Part shown: positions 8,905 through 17,902 of the stretch, one piece after another
Layout: each line of letters begins with the position of its first letter
Numbering within the stretch: the stretch's first letter is position 1
DNA from: Mesorhizobium prunaredense
GTDB lineage: Bacteria > Pseudomonadota > Alphaproteobacteria > Rhizobiales > Rhizobiaceae
Direction of reading: 5' to 3'
DNA length: 64,000 nucleotides
Assembly (NCBI RefSeq): GCF_900156895.1
Contig: NZ_FTPD01000034.1
Coordinates: 77,994 to 141,993 of the forward strand
Translations under genes and position numbers: made by a program
The notes under the pieces: generated by a model
Told to the model about the DNA's origin: nothing
Databases searched by the model: none
What the model saw: the letters and a program-made list of their open reading frames with translations, nothing else

Positions 8905-9558
8905 ATGAAATTTTTTGTCGACACCGCCGATGTCAAGGAAATCCGTGATCTGAACGATTTGGGGCTGCTCGACGGCGTTACCACCAATCCTTCGCTGATC
9001 CTCAAATCCGGCGGCAAGATCGCCGACGTCACCAGAGAGATCTGCGAGATCGTCAAGGGCCCGGTTTCGGCCGAAGTCGTCGCCACCGAATACAAGGACA
9101 TGATGGCCGAGGCCAAGATCCTGGCCAGGATCGCGGATAACGTCTGCATCAAGGTGCCGCTGACGCTGGACGGCCTGAGGGCCTGCAAGGACATCCGGTC
9201 GGACGGCCGCATGGTCAATGTCACGCTGTGCTTCTCGGCGACCCAGGCGCTGCTCGCCGCCAAGGCCGGCGCCTCCTTCATCTCGCCCTTCGTCGGCCGC
9301 ATCGACGACAGCGGCTGGGACGGCATGGAGCTGATTGCCGATATCCGCACCATCTACGACAATTATGATTTCCAGACCGAGATCCTGACCGCCTCGGTGC
9401 GCACGGTGAACCATGTCAAGCAGGCCGCACTGATCGGCGCCGACGTCATCACCGCGCCGCCGGCGACGCTGAAGGCGCTGGTCAAGCACCCGCTGACCGA
9501 CAAGGGCCTGGAGCAGTTCCTCGCCGACTGGGCCAAGACCGGCCAGACAATCGGCTGA
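8905..9558 (+). CDS. fsa: Fructose-6-phosphate aldolase / small transaldolase
   Basis: 217 residues, typical of the short TalC/FSA class rather than the 310-plus residue transaldolases. MKFFVDTADV opens the barrel, GVTTNPSL is the family signature, and CIKVPLT carries the presumed Schiff-base Lys83. These enzymes either cleave fructose 6-phosphate to dihydroxyacetone and glyceraldehyde 3-phosphate or act as true transaldolases in the pentose phosphate pathway. Sequence alone does not separate the two. ACAGGAGACC gives a good ribosome binding site. A strong terminator follows at 9600. Confidence 0.92.
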   Translation: MKFFVDTADVKEIRDLNDLGLLDGVTTNPSLILKSGGKIADVTREICEIVKGPVSAEVVATEYKDMMAEAKILARIADNVCIKVPLTLDGLRACKDIRSDGRMVNVTLCFSATQALLAAKAGASFISPFVGRIDDSGWDGMELIADIRTIYDNYDFQTEILTASVRTVNHVKQAALIGADVITAPPATLKALVKHPLTDKGLEQFLADWAKTGQTIG

Positions 9559-9599
9559 AATCAAGAAGGTCGGCTGAAATTAAGACGCCGCGTTCCCGT

Positions 9600-9625
9600 A
9601 AAAAGGCCGAGCAATCGGCCTTTTT
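9600..9625. terminator. Bidirectional rho-independent terminator
   Basis: A perfect 11-bp stem (9600-9610 with 9615-9625) with loop GCAA. The A-run and T-run form the stem ends, so it can work in both directions. It sits between the convergent fsa (plus) and lptE (minus) genes. Confidence 0.93.
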
Positions 9626-9684
9626 GTACGCCAGCAACCAGGCCTCGGCGGTAACCGGAACGTCTCGATCCGGCCGAAAAAGAT

Positions 9685-10242
9685 TTAACCCGCCACCGTC
9701 TTGCCGTGCTTGACCAGATCCTGGGCGATCGACAGGCGCAACAGGTCCGCCAGTTCACGCGCCGCGCGGTTCTCGGCGTCGATTTGCGCCCGGTAGGAGG
9801 CAAACTCCTGACGGGGCTTGTCGTAGGACGACGCTATCGAGCGCTTGCCGGTGGCGATGGTCGTGCCGGTCTTGGCGTCGGTCAGCACATAGTTCGCGGT
9901 CAGTGTCACCGTGCCCGCGGTTGGCTCGTCGTCATCGGTCGAGACCTGCACGGTTGCAGAGGATTCAACAAGTTCGGTAACGCCGAGATCGAGCGAATAG
10001 GCGGGCGAAGCCGGCTCGCCCGCACCCTGGCCGAGCGCGAAGATCAGATTGTTGCGGACCTGCTGGGCGTAGCGGGTGTTGACCGGCTTGACCGAGATGG
10101 ACCCGAGTTCGGCTGCAGCGCCAACTTGCGAACCGGCCGACAGCGGCGCGCTCGAATAGAGCGGGCGCACCGTGCAGGCCGAAACCAGCGCAAGCGAAGC
10201 GACCAGCCCATACAAGGCGGCACGGCGCAGCAAATGCGTCAC
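9685..10242 (-). CDS. lptE: LPS-assembly lipoprotein LptE
   Basis: 185 residues from a GTG at 10242 that has AGGAAG at good distance. An in-frame ATG at 10272, overlapping leuS by 14 bp, is the alternative. A lipoprotein signal peptide ends in the lipobox LVSAC (Cys23), followed by TVRPLYSS. LptE plugs the LptD outer-membrane pore that inserts lipopolysaccharide. The position directly after leuS is the usual one for this gene in alphaproteobacteria. The family is divergent, so the call rests on the lipobox, the length and the leuS linkage. Confidence 0.88.
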   Translation of the reverse strand: MTHLLRRAALYGLVASLALVSACTVRPLYSSAPLSAGSQVGAAAELGSISVKPVNTRYAQQVRNNLIFALGQGAGEPASPAYSLDLGVTELVESSATVQVSTDDDEPTAGTVTLTANYVLTDAKTGTTIATGKRSIASSYDKPRQEFASYRAQIDAENRAARELADLLRLSIAQDLVKHGKTVAG

Positions 10243-10258
10243 TTCTGTCTTCCTCGGA

Positions 10259-12883
10259 TCAGGCAACGACATTGACGATCCTCTGCGGGACGATGATCAC
10301 CTTGCGCGGCGCCTTACCTTCGAGCGCTTTCTGCACGAAGTCGAGAGCCAGAACCGCTTTTTCGACGGCACCTTGGTCCGCGTCGCGGGCAATTGTCAAA
10401 TCGCCGCGCTTCTTGCCGTTGACCTGGACCGGAAGCACGATCTCGCTGTCGACGACAAGCGACGGGTCATAGACAGGCCAGGGCCGTTCGGCGACCAGAT
10501 CGGTACCGCCGAGCGTCTGCCAGCATTCCTCGGCCAGATGCGGCATGACCGGCGCAATCACATGCACGAGGATGTCGACGGCTTGCCGGCAGGCAGCCTT
10601 GAGCGCCGGATCGGCCTTGCCTTCGGCCGCCTCGTTGAGCGGCGTGGTGAGCGCATTGGCGAGTTCGTAGATGCGGGCGATGGCGCGGTTGAAGGCGAGT
10701 TTTTCGATGTCCTCGCCGACCGATTTCAGAATCTTGTGCGCGGCCTTGGAAACTGTCCCTGCCTCGCCCTGCTTCGCCGCTGCCGGCTGGATTCCGGCGA
10801 GCGATTCGGCAGCCGTCGACACCAGGCGCCAGATACGCTGGATGAAGCGGTGCGCGCCGGCGGCGCCCTCGTCGGTCCATTCGACGTCACGCTCGGGTGG
10901 CGAGTCCGACAGCATGAACCAGCGCGCGGTATCGGCACCGTAGCCGTCGGTGATCTCTTCCGGGCTCACCGTGTTCTTCTTCGACTTCGACATTTTTTCG
11001 AGCGGCCCGATCACCGCCCCTTCGCCGGTCGCGATTTCGATGGCGCGGCGCTTGCCGTCGACGTCCTCCAGCCGAACCTCGCTGGGCGCAAGCCAGCGGC
11101 TGTTCGCGCCACTGCCGACCCGATAGGTCTCGTGCACCACCATGCCTTGCGTGAACAGGCCCTTGAACGGCTCGGCGAGATCGACATGGCCGGTCTCGCG
11201 CATGGCGCGGGTGAAGAAGCGCGAATAGAGCAGGTGCAGAATGGCGTGCTCGATGCCGCCAATATACTGGTCGACCGGCAGCCATTCGGTAGCTGCCTTG
11301 GGATCGGTTGGGTCGTTCGCCCAGGGCGCGGTGAAGCGCGCGAAATACCACGACGAATCGACGAACGTATCCATCGTGTCGGTTTCGCGGCGTGCATCCT
11401 TGCCGCATTGCGGGCATTTGACGTGCCGCCAGGTCGGATGGCGGTCGAGCGGATTACCGGGGCGATCGAACTCGATGTCGTCCGGCAGCCTGACCGGCAG
11501 GTTCGCTTTCGGCACCGGCACCACGCCGCAATCCTCGCAGTGGATCATCGGGATCGGACAGCCCCAGTAGCGCTGGCGCGAAATGCCCCAGTCGCGCAGG
11601 CGGAAGTTGACCTTGCGCTCAGCCATCGGCCGGTTGCCGATGGTCTTTTGTTCCAGCAGCTTCGCCACCTCGTCGAACGCCTGATCAGGCTTCATGCCGT
11701 CGAGGAAGCGCGAATTGATCATCACGCCATCGCCGACATAGGCCTCGTCGATGATCTGGAAGTTTCCCTGATTCTCGCCTTCCGGCATCACCACCGGAAT
11801 GACCGGTAGGCCGTATATGTTAGCGAAGTCGAGGTCGCGCTGGTCACCAGACGGGCAACCGAAGATGGCGCCGGTGCCGTACTCCATCAGCACGAAATTG
11901 GCGACATAGACAGGCAGCGTCCAGTTCGCTTCGAACGGATGGACGACTCGTATACCGGTATCCATGCCCCTTTTTTCGGCCGTTTCCAGCGCCGCCACCG
12001 ACGTGCCCATGTGGCGAACCTCGTCGATGAACTTGGCCAGCGCCGGATTGCTTTCGGCCGCCTTCTTGGCCAGCGGATGATCAACTGCGACCGCCATGAA
12101 GGAGGCGCCGAAGATGGTGTCCGGCCGCGTCGTGTAGACCTCCAGCTCATCCTCGCCAGCAATCGGCGCGACCAGCGGCCAGCGGATCAGCAGGCCTTCC
12201 GAACGGCCGATCCAGTTCGCCTGCATCAGCTTCACTTTTTCCGGCCATTCGTCGAGGCCTTCGAGCGAGTCCAGCAGATCCTGCGCATAGTCGGTGATCT
12301 TGAAGAACCACTGCGTCAACTCGCGCTGTTCGACCAGCGCGCCCGAGCGCCAGCCGCGTCCGTCGATGACCTGCTCGTTGGCAAGCACCGTCATGTCCTC
12401 CGGATCCCAGTTGACCTTGGAGGATTTGCGCGTCACCAGCCCCTTCTCGACGAAATCGAGGAACAGCATCTGCTGGCGGTGGTAATAGTCGACATCGCAG
12501 GTGGCGAATTCGCGTGTCCAGTCGAGTGACAGGCCCATGACCTTGAGCTGCTCGCGCATGGCGGCGATGTTCTGATAGGTCCAGTCCTTGGGATGGACCT
12601 TGTTCTGCATCGCCGCGTTCTCGGCCGGCATGCCGAAGGCGTCCCAGCCCATCGGGTGCAGCACGTTGAAACCCTTGGCCCGCTTGTAGCGCGCCACCAC
12701 GTCGCCCATCGTGTAGTTGCGGGTATGGCCGATATGGATGCGCCCCGAAGGATAGGGGAACATCTCGAGCACGTAGTATTTCGGACGCGGGTCGTCGTTG
12801 TCAGCCTCGAACAGCTTCTTGGCGTCCCAGGCCTTCTGCCATTTGGGCTCTGATGCGCGCGGATTGTATCGTTCGGTTGCCAT
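10259..12883 (-). CDS. leuS: Leucyl-tRNA synthetase
   Basis: 874 residues, a complete class Ia synthetase that charges tRNA-Leu. The HIGH motif appears as SGRIHIGHTRNYT near residue 50. The CP1 editing domain carries TTRPDTIFGASF, and KMSKSKKN lies in the C-terminal third. A Cys-pair (HCEDCG and CPQCGK) surrounds the zinc-type insert near residues 430-480. It is co-transcribed with lptE, which follows immediately. Nothing is odd. Confidence 0.98.
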   Translation of the reverse strand: MATERYNPRASEPKWQKAWDAKKLFEADNDDPRPKYYVLEMFPYPSGRIHIGHTRNYTMGDVVARYKRAKGFNVLHPMGWDAFGMPAENAAMQNKVHPKDWTYQNIAAMREQLKVMGLSLDWTREFATCDVDYYHRQQMLFLDFVEKGLVTRKSSKVNWDPEDMTVLANEQVIDGRGWRSGALVEQRELTQWFFKITDYAQDLLDSLEGLDEWPEKVKLMQANWIGRSEGLLIRWPLVAPIAGEDELEVYTTRPDTIFGASFMAVAVDHPLAKKAAESNPALAKFIDEVRHMGTSVAALETAEKRGMDTGIRVVHPFEANWTLPVYVANFVLMEYGTGAIFGCPSGDQRDLDFANIYGLPVIPVVMPEGENQGNFQIIDEAYVGDGVMINSRFLDGMKPDQAFDEVAKLLEQKTIGNRPMAERKVNFRLRDWGISRQRYWGCPIPMIHCEDCGVVPVPKANLPVRLPDDIEFDRPGNPLDRHPTWRHVKCPQCGKDARRETDTMDTFVDSSWYFARFTAPWANDPTDPKAATEWLPVDQYIGGIEHAILHLLYSRFFTRAMRETGHVDLAEPFKGLFTQGMVVHETYRVGSGANSRWLAPSEVRLEDVDGKRRAIEIATGEGAVIGPLEKMSKSKKNTVSPEEITDGYGADTARWFMLSDSPPERDVEWTDEGAAGAHRFIQRIWRLVSTAAESLAGIQPAAAKQGEAGTVSKAAHKILKSVGEDIEKLAFNRAIARIYELANALTTPLNEAAEGKADPALKAACRQAVDILVHVIAPVMPHLAEECWQTLGGTDLVAERPWPVYDPSLVVDSEIVLPVQVNGKKRGDLTIARDADQGAVEKAVLALDFVQKALEGKAPRKVIIVPQRIVNVVA

Positions 12884-13029
12884 CGGGTGTTTTTCACTTA
12901 AAAAGCATGCGCGAACAGCCGGACATGCCCGGCGGCTCAGGAAATGTCGTCGCGGTGTTCACCATGGATTGCCGGACCCGTCAACTGCGACGCTCCGGCC
13001 AGGACAAAAACCAGAGTCAGGATATAGGC

Positions 13030-13692
13030 ATGGCGAGCGCCGTCGAACAGTTTTTCACGGTCAAGGCGAGGATCGCCGCCGCCGAGCGCGAAGCGGGACG
13101 GCAAGCCGGCGCGGTGACGCTGGTCGCGGTCTCGAAGACCTTCAGCGCCGACGATATCATCCCGGTCATCGAAGCCGGCCAGCGCGTCTTCGGCGAGAAC
13201 CGCGTCCAGGAAGGACAGGCCAAATGGCCGGCGCTGAAGCAAGCTTTCCCTGACATCGAGCTGCATCTGATCGGTCCGCTGCAATCGAACAAGGCGAAGG
13301 AAGCGGTCGCGCTGTTCGACGTCATCGAGACGGTCGATCGCGAGAAGATCGCCGCCGAACTCGCCAAGGAGATCGCCAGACAAGGCCGGTCACCAAAACT
13401 CTATGTTCAGGTCAACACCGGCTCGGAACCGCAAAAGGCAGGGATCGAGCCGCGCGAAGCCGTACCCTTCGTTACGCGCTGCCGCGAGGTCCATGGCCTC
13501 GCCATCGAAGGCCTGATGTGCATTCCGCCGGCCGACGAGAATCCCGGCCCGCATTTCGCGCTGCTGGAAAAGCTCAGCAGGGAGGCAGGGATGGAGGAGC
13601 TTTCGATGGGCATGTCCGGCGACTACGAAACCGCGATAGCCTTCGGCGCGACAAGTGTCAGGGTCGGCTCGGCGATCTTCGGCAGCCGCTAG
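13030..13692 (+). CDS. YggS/PLPBP-family pyridoxal-phosphate homeostasis protein
   Basis: 220 residues from the ATG at 13030. The open frame extends upstream to 12853 but that part is not family-like. The PLP lysine lies in LVAVSKTFSADD near residue 37; GENRVQE, GLMCIPP and LSMGMSGDYETAIAFGAT are all family signatures. These single-domain fold-type III proteins bind PLP without known catalysis and buffer vitamin B6 and amino-acid pools. It diverges from leuS. A PLP-related kinase-type gene (pdxY) lies much farther on at 55521. Confidence 0.93.
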   Translation: MASAVEQFFTVKARIAAAEREAGRQAGAVTLVAVSKTFSADDIIPVIEAGQRVFGENRVQEGQAKWPALKQAFPDIELHLIGPLQSNKAKEAVALFDVIETVDREKIAAELAKEIARQGRSPKLYVQVNTGSEPQKAGIEPREAVPFVTRCREVHGLAIEGLMCIPPADENPGPHFALLEKLSREAGMEELSMGMSGDYETAIAFGATSVRVGSAIFGSR

Positions 13693-13740
13693 CGGCAGTT
13701 TAGCGATCAGCCTTGATAGTCGGGCGCGTCAGGCATATAT

Positions 13741-13753
13741 CTAGCCAAGCTAG
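13741..13753. promoter_or_regulatory. CTAGC-CAA-GCTAG operator-like palindrome
   Basis: A perfect 5+5 bp inverted repeat, 15 bp before the antitoxin ATG at 13768, within the AT-rich stretch ATATATCTAGCCAAGCTAGC. Phd/YefM antitoxins usually bind such short palindromes to repress their own operon. The assignment is inferred from position. Confidence 0.6.
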
Positions 13754-13767
13754 CTATGAGAGGACCC

Positions 13768-14022
13768 ATGAACTGGCATCTTCAGGATGCGAAAAACAAC
13801 TTTTCCAAAGTTGTTCAGCGCGCGCGCAGCGAGGGACCGCAGACGGTGACCCTGCGTGGCGAGCGCGCGGCCGTAGTGCTTTCTGCCGAAGACTATGACC
13901 GCTTGTCGGGAAAAAAGAAGTCACTGGCAGAATATCTTCTGAGCGGTCCGGTCTGGGATGATGATTTCGCCGAGGAGGTCAACCGTCGCTCGGATACGAT
14001 GATCCGCGACATCGACCTCTGA
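13768..14022 (+). CDS. Phd/YefM-family antitoxin
   Basis: 84 residues from the ATG at 13768, which has GAGAGGACCC in front; an ATG 12 bp upstream lacks a ribosome site. MNWHLQDAKNNFSKVVQRA and TVTLRGERAAVVLSAEDYDRL form the Phd DNA-binding fold. The acidic tail DDDFAEEVNRRSD is the likely toxin-binding segment. Its TGA overlaps the toxin ATG (TGATG), so translation is coupled. An operator-like palindrome precedes it. With the PIN toxin at 14022 it forms a complete type II module. Confidence 0.93.
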   Translation: MNWHLQDAKNNFSKVVQRARSEGPQTVTLRGERAAVVLSAEDYDRLSGKKKSLAEYLLSGPVWDDDFAEEVNRRSDTMIRDIDL

Positions 14023-14423
14023 TGTACCTGCTCGATACGAACATCGTTTCGGATGTGGAACGACGCTTGCCCAAGCCGACCGCCTGGCTGGCTTCAGTGG
14101 ATCCGGCTTCGGTCAATCTCAGCGTCATCACGCTCGGCGAGATCGAACGCGGGATCGTCAAACTGCGCAAGGTCGATCCCGAACGGGCAACGCGCCTCGA
14201 TCTGTGGCTGCGAGAGCTTCGGCGCGACAATGCCGACCGCATCCTTGCGGTTACTGAAGATGTCGCGTTGTCGTGGGGTCGCATCTCGGCTGGCCGTACG
14301 CGAGGCAGCGCCGACACGCTCATCGCCGCCACCGCGGTCGTCCACGACCTCATTCTGGTTACGCGCAACGCCGCCGATTTCGACGATATCGGGGTGACGG
14401 TCCTTAACCCTTGGACAATCTGA
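14022..14423 (+). CDS. VapC/FitB-type PIN-domain ribonuclease toxin
   Basis: 133 residues. The four acidic PIN residues are all present: Asp5 in MYLLDTNIV, Glu40 in SVITLGEIERG, Asp98 in GSADTLIAATA and Asp119 in TRNAADF. They bind the metal that cleaves RNA, often tRNA or mRNA. The start overlaps the antitoxin stop by 1 bp. Unlike the related locus at 6402, this toxin is intact. FitB-like members of the family lack an identified target, and none can be inferred here. Confidence 0.93.
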   Translation: MYLLDTNIVSDVERRLPKPTAWLASVDPASVNLSVITLGEIERGIVKLRKVDPERATRLDLWLRELRRDNADRILAVTEDVALSWGRISAGRTRGSADTLIAATAVVHDLILVTRNAADFDDIGVTVLNPWTI

Positions 14424-14537
14424 CCTTCGCGTCGCGGAACTTGGTCCAGAACCACTAGGCCGTTACGCCAACAAGTGGAAACGAAACGTATCGTTCCTAT
14501 ATCGGCCGGATCATTCCAAAACTCCCGGAGCCGCACC

Positions 14538-15587
14538 ATGCGCTACAATCAACTTGGAAACACGGGGATGTTCGTCTCCGAACTTTGCCTGGGCACCATG
14601 ACCTTCGGCGCCGCCGGCGAAAACGCCCAATGGGGCCTGATCGCCAGCCTCGACCAGGATGGCGTCGACAGAATCGTCGAGCGCTCGCTCGCCGCCGGCG
14701 TCAATTTCTTCGACACAGCCGATGTCTATTCCTTCGGCGCATCGGAACGGCTTCTCGGCCAGTCGCTGCGCAATCTCGGCATCAAGCGGCAGGACGTGAT
14801 CATCGCCACCAAGGTCCATAGCGCCATGGGCGACGGCCCGAACCAGCGCGGCTCCTCGCGCGGCCACATCATGGACTCGGTCGACGGCAGTCTCGAGCGG
14901 CTGCAACTGGACCATATCGATCTCTATCAGTTGCACGGCACCGACGCGGTGACGCCGATCGACGAGACGCTGCGGGCGCTCGACGATCTGGTTACCAGCG
15001 GCAAGGTCCGCTATGTCGGCGTCTCGAACTGGGCGGCCTGGCGCATCGCCAAGGCATTAGGCATCGCCGAACGCAAGGGCTTTGCCCGTTTTGAGACGGT
15101 CCAGTCCTACTATTCGATCGCCGGCCGCGATCTGGAGCGCGAGATCGTGCCGTTGCTCAACGAGGAGAAGCTTGGGCTGATGGTCTGGTCGCCGATGGCG
15201 GGCGGGCTGCTTTCTGGCAAATACGGGCCCGGCGCGCCCGGCAATGGCGAGGGCCGCCGCGCCAGCTTCAATTTCCCGCCGGTCAATGAAGACCGCGCCT
15301 GGGCGGCGGTCGCCGTCATGCGCGAGATCGCCGGCAAGCACGGCGTCAGCGTCGCCACGGTGGCGCTTGGCTATGTCTTGGCCAAGCCTTTTGTGATGAG
15401 CGTGATCATCGGCGCCAGCCGCATGGAGCAGCTCGAACAGAACCTTGCCGCCACCGAGTTGAAGCTCGACAGCGACGATCTTGCTCGTCTCGACGAAGTC
15501 AGCGCGCTGCCATCCGAATATCCGGGCTGGATGCTCGAGCGCCAGGCGGCTGGCCGGCGTCCGGCGCCCTTTGCGCCGAAAAAGTAA
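14538..15587 (+). CDS. Aldo/keto reductase
   Basis: 349 residues from the ATG at 14538 (MRYNQLGNTG), with GGAG upstream; the upstream in-frame extension to 14475 is not family-like. The catalytic tetrad is recognisable: Asp and Tyr in DTADVYSFG, Lys in ATKVHS, His in YQLHGTD. The C-terminal IIGASRMEQLEQNL binds NADPH. The substrate is unknown; such proteins reduce aldehydes and ketones in the cytoplasm. A terminator follows at 15608. A second aldo/keto reductase of a similar subtype lies at 17903. Confidence 0.9.
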   Translation: MRYNQLGNTGMFVSELCLGTMTFGAAGENAQWGLIASLDQDGVDRIVERSLAAGVNFFDTADVYSFGASERLLGQSLRNLGIKRQDVIIATKVHSAMGDGPNQRGSSRGHIMDSVDGSLERLQLDHIDLYQLHGTDAVTPIDETLRALDDLVTSGKVRYVGVSNWAAWRIAKALGIAERKGFARFETVQSYYSIAGRDLEREIVPLLNEEKLGLMVWSPMAGGLLSGKYGPGAPGNGEGRRASFNFPPVNEDRAWAAVAVMREIAGKHGVSVATVALGYVLAKPFVMSVIIGASRMEQLEQNLAATELKLDSDDLARLDEVSALPSEYPGWMLERQAAGRRPAPFAPKK

Positions 15588-15607
15588 GTCAATCTCATCT
15601 TCGATTT

Positions 15608-15635
15608 CGGGAGCCGGCGGGCTCCCGATCTTTTT
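15608..15635. terminator. Rho-independent terminator
   Basis: Stem CGGGAGCC (15608-15615) pairs with GGCTCCCG (15620-15627) around a 4-nt loop and is followed by ATCTTTTT. It ends the aldo/keto reductase transcript, 5 bp before the end of the convergent LysR gene. Confidence 0.92.
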
Positions 15636-15639
15636 GGGC

Positions 15640-16548
15640 TCAGCTCAGCCGGACCGTCTCGACCAGAAAGTCGAGAAATGCCCGCACTCGCGCCGGCAAA
15701 TGTTTGCCCTGGCCGACGTAAACAGCGTGGGTAAGCTCCTCGTCGCCGGGGTTGAAGTCCTCCAGAAGCGGGACCAGCCGGCCGGCGGCGATGTCGGGCG
15801 CCACATGCCAGCGCGCCAGCCGGGCGATGCCAGTGCCCGAGAGCGCCATCAGCCGCATCGCCTCGCCGTCGCTGACCAGCGCGTTTCCGGTGATCGGGAC
15901 GATGAAGGCCTCGCCGGCCGCACCGACGAAGGGCCAGCCGTCGACATGGCGCACGAAGCAGAAACCCATCCGGTTGTGACGATCGAGATCGGCCGGCGTT
16001 TGGAGCGCGCCATGCGTCCTGATGTACGATGGCGCGGCGACGACGACCAGCCGGCTCTGCCCGAGCTTGCGCGCCACCAAACGTGATTCGCCGAGCGGCC
16101 CGGCGCGGATGGCGACATCGGCGCGCTCCTCCATCAGGTCGATGACATTGTCGGTCAAAACCAGATCGATGGCGATTTCCGGATAGCGTTCGAGAAACCG
16201 CGGCAAGAGCGGGATCAGCCGGTGCTGCCCGAACGGCACGTAGCTGTTGACCCGCAGCCGACCGCGCGGCGCAGCACCGGCCGCCGCCTCGCGCTCGGCT
16301 GCCGCCATGTCGGCCAGGATGCGCACGCCGCTGCCGAAGAAGGCCGCTCCCTCCGGTGTCAGTTGCAGCTTGCGCGTCGAACGGCTGATCAGCCGCGCGC
16401 CGAGACGCGCCTCCAGCCGCGCAATCAGCTTGCTCACCGCCGACGGCGTCATCCGCAGCATCCGCGCCGCAGCCGAAAAACTGCCCGCTTCGACGACACG
16501 GACAAACACTTCGATCTCGCCGGAGCGGTTGATGTCAGGCCTCGCCAT
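15640..16548 (-). CDS. LysR-family transcriptional regulator
   Basis: 302 residues from the ATG at 16548 (MARPDINRSGEIEVFVRVVE). The winged helix-turn-helix (AGSFSAAARMLRMTPSAVSKLIARLE) sits at residues 20-45 and the effector-binding domain follows. It is divergent from an MFS efflux gene, a standard arrangement in which a LysR protein controls its neighbour. A T-N11-A box overlaps the upstream edge of its own start region at 16551. The inducer is unknown. The open frame upstream to 16641 lies in the divergent control region and is excluded. Confidence 0.92.
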   Translation of the reverse strand: MARPDINRSGEIEVFVRVVEAGSFSAAARMLRMTPSAVSKLIARLEARLGARLISRSTRKLQLTPEGAAFFGSGVRILADMAAAEREAAAGAAPRGRLRVNSYVPFGQHRLIPLLPRFLERYPEIAIDLVLTDNVIDLMEERADVAIRAGPLGESRLVARKLGQSRLVVVAAPSYIRTHGALQTPADLDRHNRMGFCFVRHVDGWPFVGAAGEAFIVPITGNALVSDGEAMRLMALSGTGIARLARWHVAPDIAAGRLVPLLEDFNPGDEELTHAVYVGQGKHLPARVRAFLDFLVETVRLS

Positions 16549-16550
16549 TC

Positions 16551-16565
16551 GTGAATCTATTTCAC
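16551..16565. promoter_or_regulatory. LysR-type T-N11-A box
   Basis: GTGAATCTATTTCAC is a perfect 5+5 palindrome containing T-N11-A (T16552, A16564), the usual LysR binding pattern. It lies in the 137-bp gap between the divergent LysR gene and the MFS gene, immediately upstream of the LysR ATG. Binding there would suit autoregulation. Confidence 0.65.
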
Positions 16566-16685
16566 AGACAATGTGCCCGACGCAAGGCTGGTTCACAGCA
16601 CATGGCAACACGATCTTCCGGGTCGGGGCACAGGAGGACACGGCGTCCTGTCGTCAAAACTGCTGTCATCGAAGTGGGACCCGCG

Positions 16686-17864
16686 ATGCCTCTTGCTCTT
16701 TATGCTCTCGCCGCTGGTGCGTTCGGCATCGGTGTCACCGAATTCGTCATCATGGGCCTGCTGCTCGACGTCAGCACCGATCTCGGCGTCTCGATCTCGG
16801 CCGCCGGCCAGCTGATCTCCGGCTATGCGCTGGGCGTCGTCATCGGCGCGCCGCTGTTGACGATCGTCACCGGCCGCTGGCCGCGCAAGACCGTGCTTCT
16901 GGCGCTGATGGCGGTCTTCACGCTGGGCAACCTCGCCTGCGCGCTGGCCCCCGACTACTGGACGCTGATGGCTGCCCGCGTGCTCGCCGCCTTCGCCCAC
17001 GGCACCTTCTTCGGCGTTGGTTCGGTCGTTGCGACCGGGCTGGTGGCGCCCAACAGGAAGGCCTCGGCGATCGCCCTGATGTTCACCGGCCTGACCATCG
17101 CCAACATCCTCGGCGTGCCTTTCGGCACCTGGCTCGGCCAAGCCTTCGGCTGGCGGGCGACCTTCTGGGCTGTAACCCTGGTCGGCATCGTCGCCTTCGC
17201 CATCATTCTCCTGCTGGTGCCGCGCAGCCCGGCAGCGCTGGAAAAGAGCCACCTGCGCAGCGATCTCGTCGTGCTCGGCCGCGCGCCGGTTCTGCTTGGC
17301 TTCGCCACCACCGTGCTTGGCTATGCCGGCGTCTTCGCCGTCTTCACCTATATCGCCCCCTTGCTGACCGAGATCACCGGTTTTTCGGAAGCAGCGGTGT
17401 CGCCGATCCTGCTTGTTTTCGGCGGCGGCCTCATCGCCGGCAATCTCGCCGGCGGCAAGTTCGCCGACCGCTGGCTGGTGCCTTCTGTCCTCGGCAGTCT
17501 CGTTGTGCTGGCGCTGGTGCTCGGCACGATGACCTTCGCCCTGCACAACCAGGCGATGGCCGTGATCTATGTCGGCCTGCTCGGCGCCGCCGCCTTCGCC
17601 ACCGTAGCGCCGCTGCAGATGTGGGTGCTGGAAAAGGCTGAAGGCGCCGGCCAGAGCCTCGCCTCGTCCTTCAACATCGCCGCCTTCAACCTCGGCAACG
17701 CCGCCGGGGCCTGGCTCGGCGGCATGGTCATCGCCCATGGCCCCGGCCTTGGCGCCGTCACCTGGGTCGCTGCCCTGCTGCCGCTCTCGGCGCTCGCCGT
17801 GGCGTGGCTGGCGCTGCGCCTCGATCGCCCGACGCTTGGAGAACCGGCATCTGCCCGCTCGTAG
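16686..17864 (+). CDS. MFS efflux transporter, DHA1 type (AraJ/chloramphenicol-efflux-like)
   Basis: 392 residues from the ATG at 16686 (MPLALYALAAGAFGIGVTEF), giving the usual 12-helix length. FGIGVTEFVIMGLL in helix 1 and ISGYALGVVIGAPLLT in helix 2 are typical of the AraJ/CmlA-like drug and sugar efflux branch. AFAHGTFFGVGSVVA marks helix 4. It should export a small molecule by proton antiport across the inner membrane. It is divergent from the LysR gene and 38 bp upstream of an aldo/keto reductase, so the pair may respond to the same toxic carbonyl compound. Confidence 0.9.
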   Translation: MPLALYALAAGAFGIGVTEFVIMGLLLDVSTDLGVSISAAGQLISGYALGVVIGAPLLTIVTGRWPRKTVLLALMAVFTLGNLACALAPDYWTLMAARVLAAFAHGTFFGVGSVVATGLVAPNRKASAIALMFTGLTIANILGVPFGTWLGQAFGWRATFWAVTLVGIVAFAIILLLVPRSPAALEKSHLRSDLVVLGRAPVLLGFATTVLGYAGVFAVFTYIAPLLTEITGFSEAAVSPILLVFGGGLIAGNLAGGKFADRWLVPSVLGSLVVLALVLGTMTFALHNQAMAVIYVGLLGAAAFATVAPLQMWVLEKAEGAGQSLASSFNIAAFNLGNAAGAWLGGMVIAHGPGLGAVTWVAALLPLSALAVAWLALRLDRPTLGEPASARS

Positions 17865-17902
17865 CAACCCGACGAACCCCTTAGACATCACAGGAGAAAA
17901 AG

